From assembly GCA_030040115.1 (NCBI GenBank), contig JASHUH010000613.1:1-12790 (forward strand): 12,790 bases of DNA, in the 5' to 3' direction. Within the stretch, counting starts at the first letter, position 1. Each line of letters starts with the position of its first letter. The position numbers were made by a program, and so were the translations under genes. The notes under the pieces were generated by a model. That model made no database searches and was not told where the DNA came from. It was given only the letters and a program-made list of their open reading frames with translations. Of the stretch, positions 6,464 through 12,790 are shown piece by piece. This DNA comes from Acidobacteriaceae bacterium (GTDB taxonomy: Bacteria; Acidobacteriota; Terriglobia; Terriglobales; Acidobacteriaceae).

Positions 6464-7726
6464 TCAGGCGAATTGGAGGGCGGCTTCGGTCCACTCGACG
6501 GCTTCGGCATAGCAGCGGGAAAGCTTTTCCTCGTCTAGGCTGTAGGCAGCGACCAGCGCATCGCAGGTTTGCCAGTCGCCGTACTCATGCGCGATAGCCC
6601 AAGCCAGCAGGCTGCGTTCGGCAATTTCGGCGCCGTGGAGGGCCTGGCGAATGGGCTGGCGCAGGGGCAGCAAGGGCGTCAACTCCGCCATGGGGACGCG
6701 CAACATGGCGGGCAGCAGGCTGAACAGCCCAAGCAAGTACTGCTCCGCGGAGTTGAGGGCGCAAAGCGGCGCGGCCAGCTCGCAGAATTGGCCGCGCACG
6801 AAAGCCATGCGCAGAATCTCGGTGGGCCGGCGGGCGTTGAGCTCGCTGGTGATAGCGAGCAGAGCCATGCGCCGGAAGACATCTTCGCCCACAGCCAGCA
6901 GGGCGGCGAGGACGGAGCTGACTTCCTGGCGCATGGCGCAGACCGGGGAATTGATGAGGCGCAGCAGGCGGTAGGTGAGTGAAGCGTCGCGCTTGATGAG
7001 GGCAGCCAACCGGGGGAGATCGACGGGATCCTCCTGTAAAGCGCGAAGAATGTCGATTTGGGAGAGCCGATTCACCGGCACCTTGTGGTTTTCAAGCAGC
7101 ACGGGGCGACAAAAATAATAGCCCTGAATGAGCGAGAAGCCTTCGGCGCGGGCTTGGGCGTACTGCTCCTGGGTCCCCACTTTTTCGGCCAGAAGCGACG
7201 CATGGGCGCCGCTGAGGCGATTGAGGAGTTCCTGGCGTTCCCGATGGCCGGTGGCGAGAAAGTCGATTTTGATGTAATCGGCCAATTCGACAAACGGCTC
7301 GATGCCGGGCCTCCAAGTAAAGTCGTCGAGAGCGAGCCGGTAGCCCAAGGCTTTGAGCCGGCGGCAGGACCCCAGCAAGGGCGGCGTGGGCTCGATGGTC
7401 TCCAAAATTTCGAGAACGGTGATGGCGGAAGGGAGCACCTGGACCAGGTTTTCGAGGAGCGACTCGCGGGTGCAGTTGACGAAGGCGAGCATGCCGGCTG
7501 TCAGCCGGTCGAGACCGAACATCACGGTATTGTCGAGCATGGTGCGCGTGGCCAGGTTGCCGTCGCCGCGAAAGATCTGCTCAGGGCCTTTACGGAAAAG
7601 GAGTTCGTAGCCGTGGACGCGGTGACGGAGGTCGAGGATGGGCTGCCGGGCCACATAACGCAGCCCATCCGATGCGGCCGGCGCCCGAACCGCGCAGCTG
7701 CCGGCAGGTGTGGTTTGTGTCGCCAT
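6464..7726 (-). CDS. EAL-HDOD signalling protein (YuxH-like)
   Basis: 420 residues from the ATG at 7726, preceded by GGGAAGG at close spacing; an in-frame start at 7792 lacks a site. An EAL-type domain covers about residues 22-215 and an HDOD domain about 220-400 (LPRLAALIKRDASLTYRLLRLINS at 238-260 is the HDOD core). In the EAL part Glu41 (YELLFR), Asn84 (FVNC), Asp134-Asp135, Lys153 (YIKID), Glu181 (AEKV) and Gln201 (QGYYF) are kept. The loop usually written DDFGTG reads DDFTWRPG and the usual GVET reads KVGT. Known: such fused proteins regulate motility or surface behaviour, often binding rather than cleaving cyclic di-GMP. Inferred: phosphodiesterase activity is weak or absent here. It lies 84 bases after fabG on the same strand and may share its transcript. 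No signal peptide; cytoplasmic. Confidence 0.9.
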   Translation of the reverse strand: MATQTTPAGSCAVRAPAASDGLRYVARQPILDLRHRVHGYELLFRKGPEQIFRGDGNLATRTMLDNTVMFGLDRLTAGMLAFVNCTRESLLENLVQVLPSAITVLEILETIEPTPPLLGSCRRLKALGYRLALDDFTWRPGIEPFVELADYIKIDFLATGHRERQELLNRLSGAHASLLAEKVGTQEQYAQARAEGFSLIQGYYFCRPVLLENHKVPVNRLSQIDILRALQEDPVDLPRLAALIKRDASLTYRLLRLINSPVCAMRQEVSSVLAALLAVGEDVFRRMALLAITSELNARRPTEILRMAFVRGQFCELAAPLCALNSAEQYLLGLFSLLPAMLRVPMAELTPLLPLRQPIRQALHGAEIAERSLLAWAIAHEYGDWQTCDALVAAYSLDEEKLSRCYAEAVEWTEAALQFA

Positions 7727-7810
7727 GCGCCTTCCCGCTCTGTTTATCGGAGAGCTGCGGGAGAACTTGAACGGCGGCCGAGGCGCGGACATTTGGGGCG
7801 CGGGTGAAGA

Positions 7811-8560
7811 TCAGGCGCCCATGAACATCCCGCCATTGACATCGAGGACATGGCCGGTGATGTAGGCAGCGGCGTCAGAGACAAGAAAAGCCACGGCTTG
7901 CGCCACATCGACGACGGTTCCGGCTCGGCCAAGGGGGATGGCGTCTAATATCGCCGAGCGTTGCTTTTCATCGAGAATGGCGGTCATGGGTGTTTCGATA
8001 TACCCGGGGGCGACGGCGTTCACGGTGACTCCGCGCGAAGCGACTTCGCGGGCCATGGCACGGGTGAACCCGATAAGGCCGGCCTTCGAGGCGGCGTAGT
8101 TCACTTGGCCGGCCTGACCGGTGCGGCCCACCACGCTGGACAGATTGACGATGCGTCCCCAGCGGTTCTTGAGCATGGGCCCGAGAAGGGCCTGGGTCAA
8201 GAGGAATGCGCCGGTGAGGTTGGTGGCGAGCACGCTGTCCCAGTCAGAGCGCTTCATGCGCAGCATCAAACCGTCGTGGGTGACGCCGGCGTTGTTGACC
8301 AGAATTTCCACCTTGCCGAAGCGCGCAAGGACGGCTGCGGCTGCGGATTTGATGGACTCTTCGCGGGCGAGATCGAGGGCGAAGGCGGCCGCGCGCCCAC
8401 CTGCCGCCTCGATTTCCGTCACGGCCTCGGCCAATTTGGATTGGTTGCGCGCCGCCAGAGCGACTGTGGCCCCGTGGCGCGCCAGTTCCAGAGCGCAAGC
8501 CCGCCCGATTCCCTGGGATGCCCCGGTAATCAGGGCGATGCGTCCTTCAGAATTTGTCAT
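7811..8560 (-). CDS. fabG: 3-oxoacyl-[acyl-carrier-protein] reductase (SDR family)
   Basis: 249 residues from the ATG at 8560, the usual FabG length; a GTG at 8578 would add six residues and no start has a clear ribosome site. It reduces 3-oxoacyl-ACP to 3-hydroxyacyl-ACP with NADPH in fatty acid elongation, in the cytoplasm. Visible motifs: cofactor loop TGASQGIG (12-19), NNAG (89-92), Asn114, Ser142 in NLSSVVG, Tyr155 and Lys159 in YAASK, and PGYIETPM (185-192), giving a complete Asn-Ser-Tyr-Lys active site. The C-terminus (ITGHVLDVNGGMFM) is typical of FabG. No acpP, fabD or fabF neighbours are in the window, so it could be a second FabG copy or a related SDR such as acetoacetyl-CoA reductase. 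A TATAAT lies 42 bases upstream of the ATG. Confidence 0.9.
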   Translation of the reverse strand: MTNSEGRIALITGASQGIGRACALELARHGATVALAARNQSKLAEAVTEIEAAGGRAAAFALDLAREESIKSAAAAVLARFGKVEILVNNAGVTHDGLMLRMKRSDWDSVLATNLTGAFLLTQALLGPMLKNRWGRIVNLSSVVGRTGQAGQVNYAASKAGLIGFTRAMAREVASRGVTVNAVAPGYIETPMTAILDEKQRSAILDAIPLGRAGTVVDVAQAVAFLVSDAAAYITGHVLDVNGGMFMGA

Positions 8561-8601
8561 CGTGCGTTCGAACCCCACGCGCGCAGCCGCGCCCGTTGCT
8601 G

Positions 8602-8607
8602 ATTATA
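8602..8607 (-). promoter_or_regulatory. -10 box (TATAAT) for fabG
   Basis: On the minus strand the sequence reads CACCTATAATCAGC, a perfect TATAAT at 8607-8602. The best -35 match is poor (TCAAGC about 18 bases upstream). Transcription would begin near 8595, leaving a leader of about 35 bases before the ATG at 8560, which favours that start over the GTG at 8578. Confidence 0.5.
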
Positions 8608-8723
8608 GGTGTTTGCGCGGCGATGGCTTGAGCGAATGGGGACGGCAGGATCGGCGACCGCGATGCTTTACTCTCAAAACTGCTGGCCATTGCCGCTATC
8701 TTGACGGATTGGGGTAGGTAGAC

Positions 8724-10022
8724 TTGCGCATCGTCCTATCGAATATTGGCACTTTCGGCGATATCAATCCATTGATCGCGATCGCGCTCGAACTGAAGCG
8801 GAGGGGACACACGCCGGCGATGGCGTTGCCGGAAGTGTACCGGCCGAAAATCGTGCCGCTGGGGCTGGAGTTTCACGCGTTGCGGCCGGACATCGATCCG
8901 ACCAACACCATCCTTGTGGAGATGATTTACGACGTGAAGAAAGGTACAGAGCGAGGGCTCCGTGAGTTTCTGTTTCCGGCGCTGCGCCAGACCTACGACG
9001 ATCTGCTGGATGCGGCCACGCGCCCCGCGCGCGCCGACCTGCTGCTACTGGGCGAGCTGAATTACGCCGGGCCGGTGGTGGCGGAAGCGACGGGCATTCC
9101 CTGGGCGAGTTACGTGCTGGCGCCGTTTTCGTTTTTCTCGATTTACGATCCGCCGGTGCTTCCGCCGTATCCGCGCCTGGCGAAGGCCGATAGAACCGTG
9201 CCCGGCATGGGGCGAGCCATCCGGCGGGTGGCGCAATGGGTGACGCGCAAATGGCCGGAGCCGATTTACGCCTTGCGCCGCGAGTTGGGATTGCCGCCGG
9301 GCCCGAATCCGATCTTTGACGCCAAGTATTCGCCTTACCTGGTGCTGGCTTTGTTTTCGCGGGTGCTGGGCGTGGAGCAAAAGGATTGGCCTGCGCACAC
9401 GCGGATTACCGGGTTTTGCTTTTATGACGCCGACGCCGGCAATGCGGAGCTGCCGGCGCATCTCAAGAAGTTCCTTGCCGCGGGCGAGCCGCCGGTGGTG
9501 TTTACGCTGGGTTCGGCGGCGGTGCTGGCGGCGGGGCCGTTCTACGAGCTTTCAGCGAAGGCCGCCAAGCGGATGGGAGCGCGCGCGGTGCTGCTGATCG
9601 GCGCGGATCCGCGCAACCGGCCGCAAGAAAAGCTTTCCGATTCAATTTGCGTGGCGGAATACGCGCCTTATTCGGCGTTGTTTCCGCGCGTGCGGATGGT
9701 GGCGCACCAGGGCGGCGTGGGAACCACGGCGCAATGCCTGCGGGCGGGTAAGCCGATGCTCATCATGCCGTTCTCGCACGATCAGCCCGATAATGCGCGG
9801 CGCATGAAGAGGCGCAAGGTGGCGCGGGTCATTCAGCGCGCGAGTTATACGCCATCGCGGGTGGCGCGGACGCTAGGGGCCATGCTGGACGAGCCGGTTT
9901 ACGCGGAACGAGCGCAGAGCCTGGCGCAAGAAGTGGCGCGCGAAGATGGCGTGCGCAGCGCATGCGATGCGCTCGAAGAATTGCAGCACAGGACCTGCGC
10001 CGCAAGCAAGGCGCAAGGCTAA
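8724..10022 (+). CDS. GT1-type (UDP-glycosyltransferase-like) glycosyltransferase
   Basis: 432 residues from the TTG at 8724, with a GGGGTAGGT purine-rich stretch just upstream; the protein begins exactly like family members (MRIVLSNIGTFGDINPLIAI). The GT-B fold is visible as two Rossmann halves. The N-terminal acceptor half contains FGDINP (11-16), matching the GDVQP form seen in sterol/antibiotic-type transferases rather than the GHxxP form. The C-terminal donor half starts near VVFTLGSAAV (258-267) and carries the nucleotide-sugar motif AHQGGVGTTAQCLRAGKPML (327-346) followed by PFSHDQPDNA (349-358), with His328 and Asp353-Gln354 as expected donor-contact residues. Known: it transfers a sugar from a nucleotide sugar to a small hydrophobic acceptor. 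Neither donor nor acceptor can be told from the sequence, and no biosynthetic cluster surrounds it. Divergent from fabG and convergent with the lactonase gene. Confidence 0.87.
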   Translation: MRIVLSNIGTFGDINPLIAIALELKRRGHTPAMALPEVYRPKIVPLGLEFHALRPDIDPTNTILVEMIYDVKKGTERGLREFLFPALRQTYDDLLDAATRPARADLLLLGELNYAGPVVAEATGIPWASYVLAPFSFFSIYDPPVLPPYPRLAKADRTVPGMGRAIRRVAQWVTRKWPEPIYALRRELGLPPGPNPIFDAKYSPYLVLALFSRVLGVEQKDWPAHTRITGFCFYDADAGNAELPAHLKKFLAAGEPPVVFTLGSAAVLAAGPFYELSAKAAKRMGARAVLLIGADPRNRPQEKLSDSICVAEYAPYSALFPRVRMVAHQGGVGTTAQCLRAGKPMLIMPFSHDQPDNARRMKRRKVARVIQRASYTPSRVARTLGAMLDEPVYAERAQSLAQEVAREDGVRSACDALEELQHRTCAASKAQG

Positions 10023-10282
10023 CTCGAGACCGGGAAGCAGCAGAGACTCTGTGGGTAGATCGCGCGCACACTTGCGGCGGTCGCAGCATTCCAGGCAACC
10101 AATTTGAAAAAGCGCTACCCGACTTCTTTGGTAGGGCTGCGCATTTCTGCGCCCACGCGCACCTTTTGTTCCACCAAAGCCCACTTCAATTTCACTTTGA
10201 TGGAATTTCCAGGCGCCAGATCCCGTTAGGTCCCATTTCGGTGGTCGGTGTAGTTTTTAAACTGGTTTTTAGACTCCTATTT
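10023..10282. other. Convergent intergenic gap
   Basis: Separates the 3' ends of the glycosyltransferase (plus) and lactonase (minus) genes. A weak hairpin pairs CTACC (10115-10119) with GGTAG (10130-10134) without a T run, and an AT-rich self-complementary AGTTTTTAAACT sits at 10252-10263. Either could help termination in both directions, but neither is a classic terminator. Confidence 0.3.
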
Positions 10283-11521
10283 TCAGGGTGCAGGAACGAA
10301 GAGCAGCGAAGCCGGCGACCCAACCTCGACGACCTGGTTTGTCGGAGCGATTTCGCCGTTCCCGGCGATCGTAAACACCGTCACAGTGTTTGAAGCTTCA
10401 TTTCCCGCCAGCAGGTACTTCCCACTGGGATCGAGAACAAAGTTCCGCAAAACCCTTCCGCCCGACGGCACAAACTGCAACTGCTTCAGCAATCCGGTTG
10501 TCCTGTCGATTTGGAACACCGTAATTCTGCCATCGGCCTGTTCAACCGGCCCACCTTCAGGGCCCTGGTTCGACGTATAAAGATACCGCCCGGTGCGATC
10601 GATCTGGATCTCTGACCCCTGATCGATCCCCGTGAAGTCAGGGGGCAGAATCGAGATCGTCTGGATCGGCGTAAGGCCGCCGTTCGTGGCGTCATAAGAA
10701 AACGCCACGACGCTCGTTCCCATCTCGCACAGCGCATAGGCAAACCGCGCGCCTGCGCCAAAGGCGAAATGCCGCGGCCCCAGCCACGGTTTGACCGCCG
10801 CATAAGCCGGATCGTTGGCGATGATTTTGCGGTTCGCCAAATCGATCTTGTAGATAAAAATCTTGTCGAGTCCCAGGTCGGGCACGAACAGAAAGCGGTT
10901 GTCCGGTGAGACCACCGCCTCGTGCGCGTGAGGCCCCTGCTGCCGCGCCGGATTGACGCTCGACCCCTGGTGCTGGTCCATGGCCGTCATGGCGCCAATG
11001 CTCCCGTCGTCCTCGATGGCAAAGGACGCCACACTCCCGCTCCCGTAATTGGCCACAAAGAGAATCTTGCCCGTGTTATCCAGGATCAAATGGGTCGGGC
11101 CTCTGCCCCCCGAAGGCATGCTATTCAGAAACGTGAGCGCCCCGGTCTTGGGATCGATCGAGAAGCTGCTGACCGATCCACCGCGCAGGTTGGGCGGGCC
11201 TTGCCTGTTGCCCGATTCCGTCACCGCATAGAGATGGTGGTGCGCGGGACCGGTGACGAGAAACGACGGGTTCGCAATCTCGGCCGCCAGCCCCACCGCC
11301 GTCAAGGTCCCGGTTTTCTCGTCGAAGCGGAACTGATAGATTCCCTTGCTGTCATGCCCCGTGTACGTTCCCACATAGACAAAGTAGCGTTCATGTTGTG
11401 CGCTGTCCGCCGCCAGCGCTTTCTGCGGCGCCATTCCCGCCATTGCGGCCATAGCCACTCCCATGATTCCCGGCGCAACCCGCAGGCACGCCTTCCCAAT
11501 CATCCAGCCTGCAATCCGCAT
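10283..11521 (-). CDS. Secreted lactonase-family seven-bladed beta-propeller protein
   Basis: 412 residues from the ATG at 11521, with GGAGGA immediately upstream. Residues 1-37 are a signal peptide ending KALA before ADSAQ, so the protein is exported. The rest is a beta-propeller of the 6-phosphogluconolactonase (Pgl-like, PF10282) family: FVYVGTYTG (47-55) at the first blade, repeated FSIDPKTGALTFL-type blade strands, GPTHLILDNTGKILFVANYG in the middle, and the family-typical RNFVLDPSGKYLLAGNEASN near the end. Known: cytoplasmic members hydrolyse 6-phosphogluconolactone in the oxidative pentose phosphate pathway. With a signal peptide and no pentose-phosphate neighbours, this one more likely acts on another lactone or sugar-derived compound in the periplasm, or is a binding propeller; that is inference. 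It is divergent from the small membrane gene to the right, with a palindrome in the shared region. Confidence 0.92.
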   Translation of the reverse strand: MRIAGWMIGKACLRVAPGIMGVAMAAMAGMAPQKALAADSAQHERYFVYVGTYTGHDSKGIYQFRFDEKTGTLTAVGLAAEIANPSFLVTGPAHHHLYAVTESGNRQGPPNLRGGSVSSFSIDPKTGALTFLNSMPSGGRGPTHLILDNTGKILFVANYGSGSVASFAIEDDGSIGAMTAMDQHQGSSVNPARQQGPHAHEAVVSPDNRFLFVPDLGLDKIFIYKIDLANRKIIANDPAYAAVKPWLGPRHFAFGAGARFAYALCEMGTSVVAFSYDATNGGLTPIQTISILPPDFTGIDQGSEIQIDRTGRYLYTSNQGPEGGPVEQADGRITVFQIDRTTGLLKQLQFVPSGGRVLRNFVLDPSGKYLLAGNEASNTVTVFTIAGNGEIAPTNQVVEVGSPASLLFVPAP

Positions 11522-11671
11522 CTCTCCTCCAATCGAACATCTGCTTGATCGCCAAAGCAGCCGCGGTCAAAAGCCGACAGGAAGGCGCTCCTTCCACGAC
11601 CTGCGCGCTCGAAGCGAACAAGCAACAAGCTCTCCCACTGAATACCACACGGAATCGGCCAGGATATAAAC

Positions 11672-11686
11672 AGGTTCTGAGAACCT
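11672..11686. promoter_or_regulatory. Perfect 6-3-6 palindrome, candidate operator
   Basis: AGGTTC, TGA, GAACCT forms a perfect inverted repeat, directly beside a TATAAA/TATATC box at 11663-11670. The size and symmetry suit a dimeric helix-turn-helix regulator. No regulator gene lies next to it in this window, so the binding protein is unknown. Confidence 0.4.
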
Positions 11687-11752
11687 ACCGAAAAGCTGTT
11701 TTCATCGTCTGCCGACATCCTCGAATTTTACTCAAACGCCCTACTAACTTGA

Positions 11753-11784
11753 TCCCTTGTTCCCTCAGTCCCTTGGTCCCTTTT
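11753..11784. repeat. Octamer tandem repeat (TCCCTTGN), four units
   Basis: TCCCTTGT, TCCCTCAG, TCCCTTGG and TCCCTTTT follow each other with an exact 8-base period. It is intergenic, 41 bases before the small membrane protein gene. The unit differs from that of the array at 5019-5059 but the period is the same. Confidence 0.75.
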
Positions 11785-11824
11785 CCGATTCCGGCTGTGC
11801 CGCGTTCGGTAGACTCAAAAACAG

Positions 11825-12247
11825 ATGGGTGCAATGGACGAAAAGGCGCGGGGACGGCAGTTCTGGCTCAGATTTCTGCTGGTTCTCGGCATGCTTTGGG
11901 GAACCGTCCCCTTCATCACCACGCCCTTCATCACGCGCGGAGCGAACTTCACCGTCTTCGACATCGTCGCTTCTGTCTTCAACTCCCTCACCATCCTACC
12001 CGCCTGTGTTCTGGCCTTCTGGCATCGCCGCACGGCCTGTCTGTGGCTCACGGTCGATGGAGTCCTGCTGGTGATCGCTCTCGGCACGTTTATCCGGCGC
12101 ACCGGGCAATTCCGTTCCGATACCATTGTCGGCGTCGCCGCGCCCATTGCCCTGGCGCTTTTCCTCGATTATGTCGAGGCGCGCCGGTGGCCGTCGGCGG
12201 TGAACCCGCGCAAGGCCAAAGCCCAGGCCAAATCCCAGGTTCGATAA
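11825..12247 (+). CDS. Small four-helix membrane protein of unknown function
   Basis: 140 residues from the ATG at 11825; a second ATG at 11834 is equally possible because neither has a good ribosome site. Four hydrophobic segments are visible at about 13-33 (FWLRFLLVLGMLWGTVPFIT), 42-66, 70-90 (ACLWLTVDGVLLVIALGTFI) and 99-118 (DTIVGVAAPIALALFLDYVE). They are followed by a strongly basic tail (NPRKAKAQAKSQVR), which should be cytoplasmic. Codon use and GC match the neighbours, and the frame is hydrophobic throughout, which supports it being real. I recognise no family. It lies 177 bases before yebC on the same strand; the separate promoter before yebC argues against a strict operon. Confidence 0.65.
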   Translation: MGAMDEKARGRQFWLRFLLVLGMLWGTVPFITTPFITRGANFTVFDIVASVFNSLTILPACVLAFWHRRTACLWLTVDGVLLVIALGTFIRRTGQFRSDTIVGVAAPIALALFLDYVEARRWPSAVNPRKAKAQAKSQVR

Positions 12248-12362
12248 GCGGCAAAAGGCGTGGGAGCGCCGCGCCGGCTGCCTTCCGCAAATCGCGCCAG
12301 CCAAAGGGGTTTCGGGCGGGTCTTGGATGCCCCGGAAGCGGTATCTCGTTCGCCACGGCCGG

Positions 12363-12371
12363 TGATATACT
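12363..12371 (+). promoter_or_regulatory. Extended -10 promoter for yebC
   Basis: TGATATACT is an extended -10 (TG, one base, TATACT at 12366-12371) with no good -35. It would start transcription about 47 bases before the ATG at 12425. The identical nonamer stands before the CocE-family hydrolase gene on the other strand. Confidence 0.5.
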
Positions 12372-12424
12372 CACAGGTCGGGCGCGTGCCTGCGCCGCTA
12401 TTCTTCATCACCGTCGAGGTTTTT

Positions 12425-12790
12425 ATGTCCGGCCATTCGAAATGGGCCACCATCAAGCACAAAAAAGGCGCGTTGGACGCCAAGCGGGGCAAGATTTTCA
12501 CGCGGCTCATTAAGGAAATCACCATTGCCGCCAAGGGGGGCGGCGACCCGGACGGCAATCCGCGGCTGCGCACCGCGGTTCTGGCCGCCAAGGCGGAAAA
12601 TATGCCCGCTGAGAACATCAAGCGGGCGATTCAGCGGGGAACGGGCGAACTCGAAGGCGTCAATTACGAGGAGATTTCGTTTGAGGGCTACGGCCCGGGC
12701 GGAGTGGCCATCATCATCGAGGTGCTGACCGACAACCGCAATCGCGCCGTCAGCGAGATCCGGCACACCTTCGCGAAAAACGGCGGCAAC
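12425..12790 (+). CDS. yebC: YebC/PmpR family protein (first half; cut by window end)
   Basis: The first 122 codons of a family normally about 240-250 residues long. The ATG at 12425 is preceded by GAGG at 12416-12419 with good spacing. The N-terminus is highly diagnostic: [20 protein letters not shown] at 1-20, then [12 protein letters not shown] and [11 protein letters not shown] (about 39-49), [20 protein letters not shown] (56-75) and [20 protein letters not shown] (89-108). Known: family members are cytoplasmic and have been described both as DNA-binding transcription regulators (PmpR) and, more recently, as ribosome-associated factors that help translate stall-prone sequences such as polyproline. 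The gene often lies upstream of ruvC, which would be beyond the window edge. Confidence 0.96.
   Translation, partial: MSGHSKWATIKHKKGALDAKRGKIFTRLIKEITIAAKGGGDPDGNPRLRTAVLAAKAENMPAENIKRAIQRGTGELEGVNYEEISFEGYGPGGVAIIIEVLTDNRNRAVSEIRHTFAKNGGN

Larger units (their letters stand above)
11522..11824. other. Divergent regulatory region between the lactonase and small membrane protein genes
   Basis: No gene is supported here. It holds the lactonase ribosome site at its left end, the palindrome at 11672-11686, an AT-rich TATAAA (11665-11670) beside it, and the octamer repeat at 11753-11784. A TAGACT at 11810-11815 could be the -10 box of the rightward gene, with a very short leader. Confidence 0.5.

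Noticed and set aside
5362..6510. A 382-codon minus-strand open frame overlapping the GDSL esterase
   Set aside because: The translation is a Pro/Ser/Arg-rich low-information shadow of the real frame, which has a signal peptide and all SGNH blocks.
10115..10134. CTACC/GGTAG hairpin as a Rho-independent terminator
   Set aside because: The stem is only five pairs, the loop is ten bases, and no T run follows on either strand.
11545..12513. A 322-codon plus-strand open frame running across the small membrane gene into yebC
   Set aside because: It overlaps two better-supported frames, is His/Arg/Pro-rich, and covers intergenic repeats; it is a GC-driven open frame.
1..12790. CRISPR arrays, tRNA or rRNA genes, transposase genes
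   Set aside because: No regularly spaced direct repeats of 25-40 bases, no cloverleaf or rRNA-like stretches, and no transposase motifs were seen on either strand.

Overview
The window looks like chromosomal DNA from a GC-rich soil-type bacterium, most likely an Acidobacteriota member. This is inferred from gene content (secreted beta-propeller lactonase, DUF899, DoxX-like, EAL-HDOD, Rhs fragments), from strong YebC similarity by eye, and from the intergenic octamer repeats. By eye most of the window is about 60-65% GC. The first ~1.1 kb is clearly lower (roughly 43-52%) and reads as acquired DNA.

Left end (1-1130, minus strand): the tip of an Rhs protein, cut by the window edge, carries the conserved Rhs core motif joined to an NlpC/P60 peptidase-like C-terminal domain. 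Just upstream in transcription order is a small one-helix membrane protein. Its start overlaps the stop of a CocE/NonD-type alpha/beta hydrolase. The hydrolase matches its family well up to about residue 650, then carries about 49 extra Gly/Asn-rich residues in the low-GC DNA. I read this as the scar of an Rhs tip/immunity cassette recombined onto the 3' end of a housekeeping hydrolase gene. The Rhs fragment is visible; the fusion and immunity roles are inference.

Middle-left (3249-4989): a DUF899 thioredoxin-like gene on the minus strand follows a broken DoxX-like gene (one-base frameshift and missing N-terminal helix). A divergent small protein with two CDGSH iron-sulfur motifs lies to the right. 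Together they suggest a small redox neighbourhood.

Centre (4990-8560): an intergenic octamer repeat, a secreted GDSL/SGNH esterase, an EAL-HDOD signalling protein with a degenerate EAL loop, and fabG, all on the minus strand. fabG has a TATAAT box upstream and may be co-transcribed with the EAL-HDOD gene.

Right (8724-12790): a GT1-type glycosyltransferase (plus) converges on a secreted lactonase-family beta-propeller (minus). The divergent region upstream of the lactonase holds a perfect 6-3-6 palindrome and a four-unit octamer repeat. A small four-helix membrane protein of unknown function and the first half of a YebC/PmpR-type gene follow on the plus strand. Apart from the left-end Rhs scar, the genes are ordinary chromosomal ones without an obvious shared pathway.
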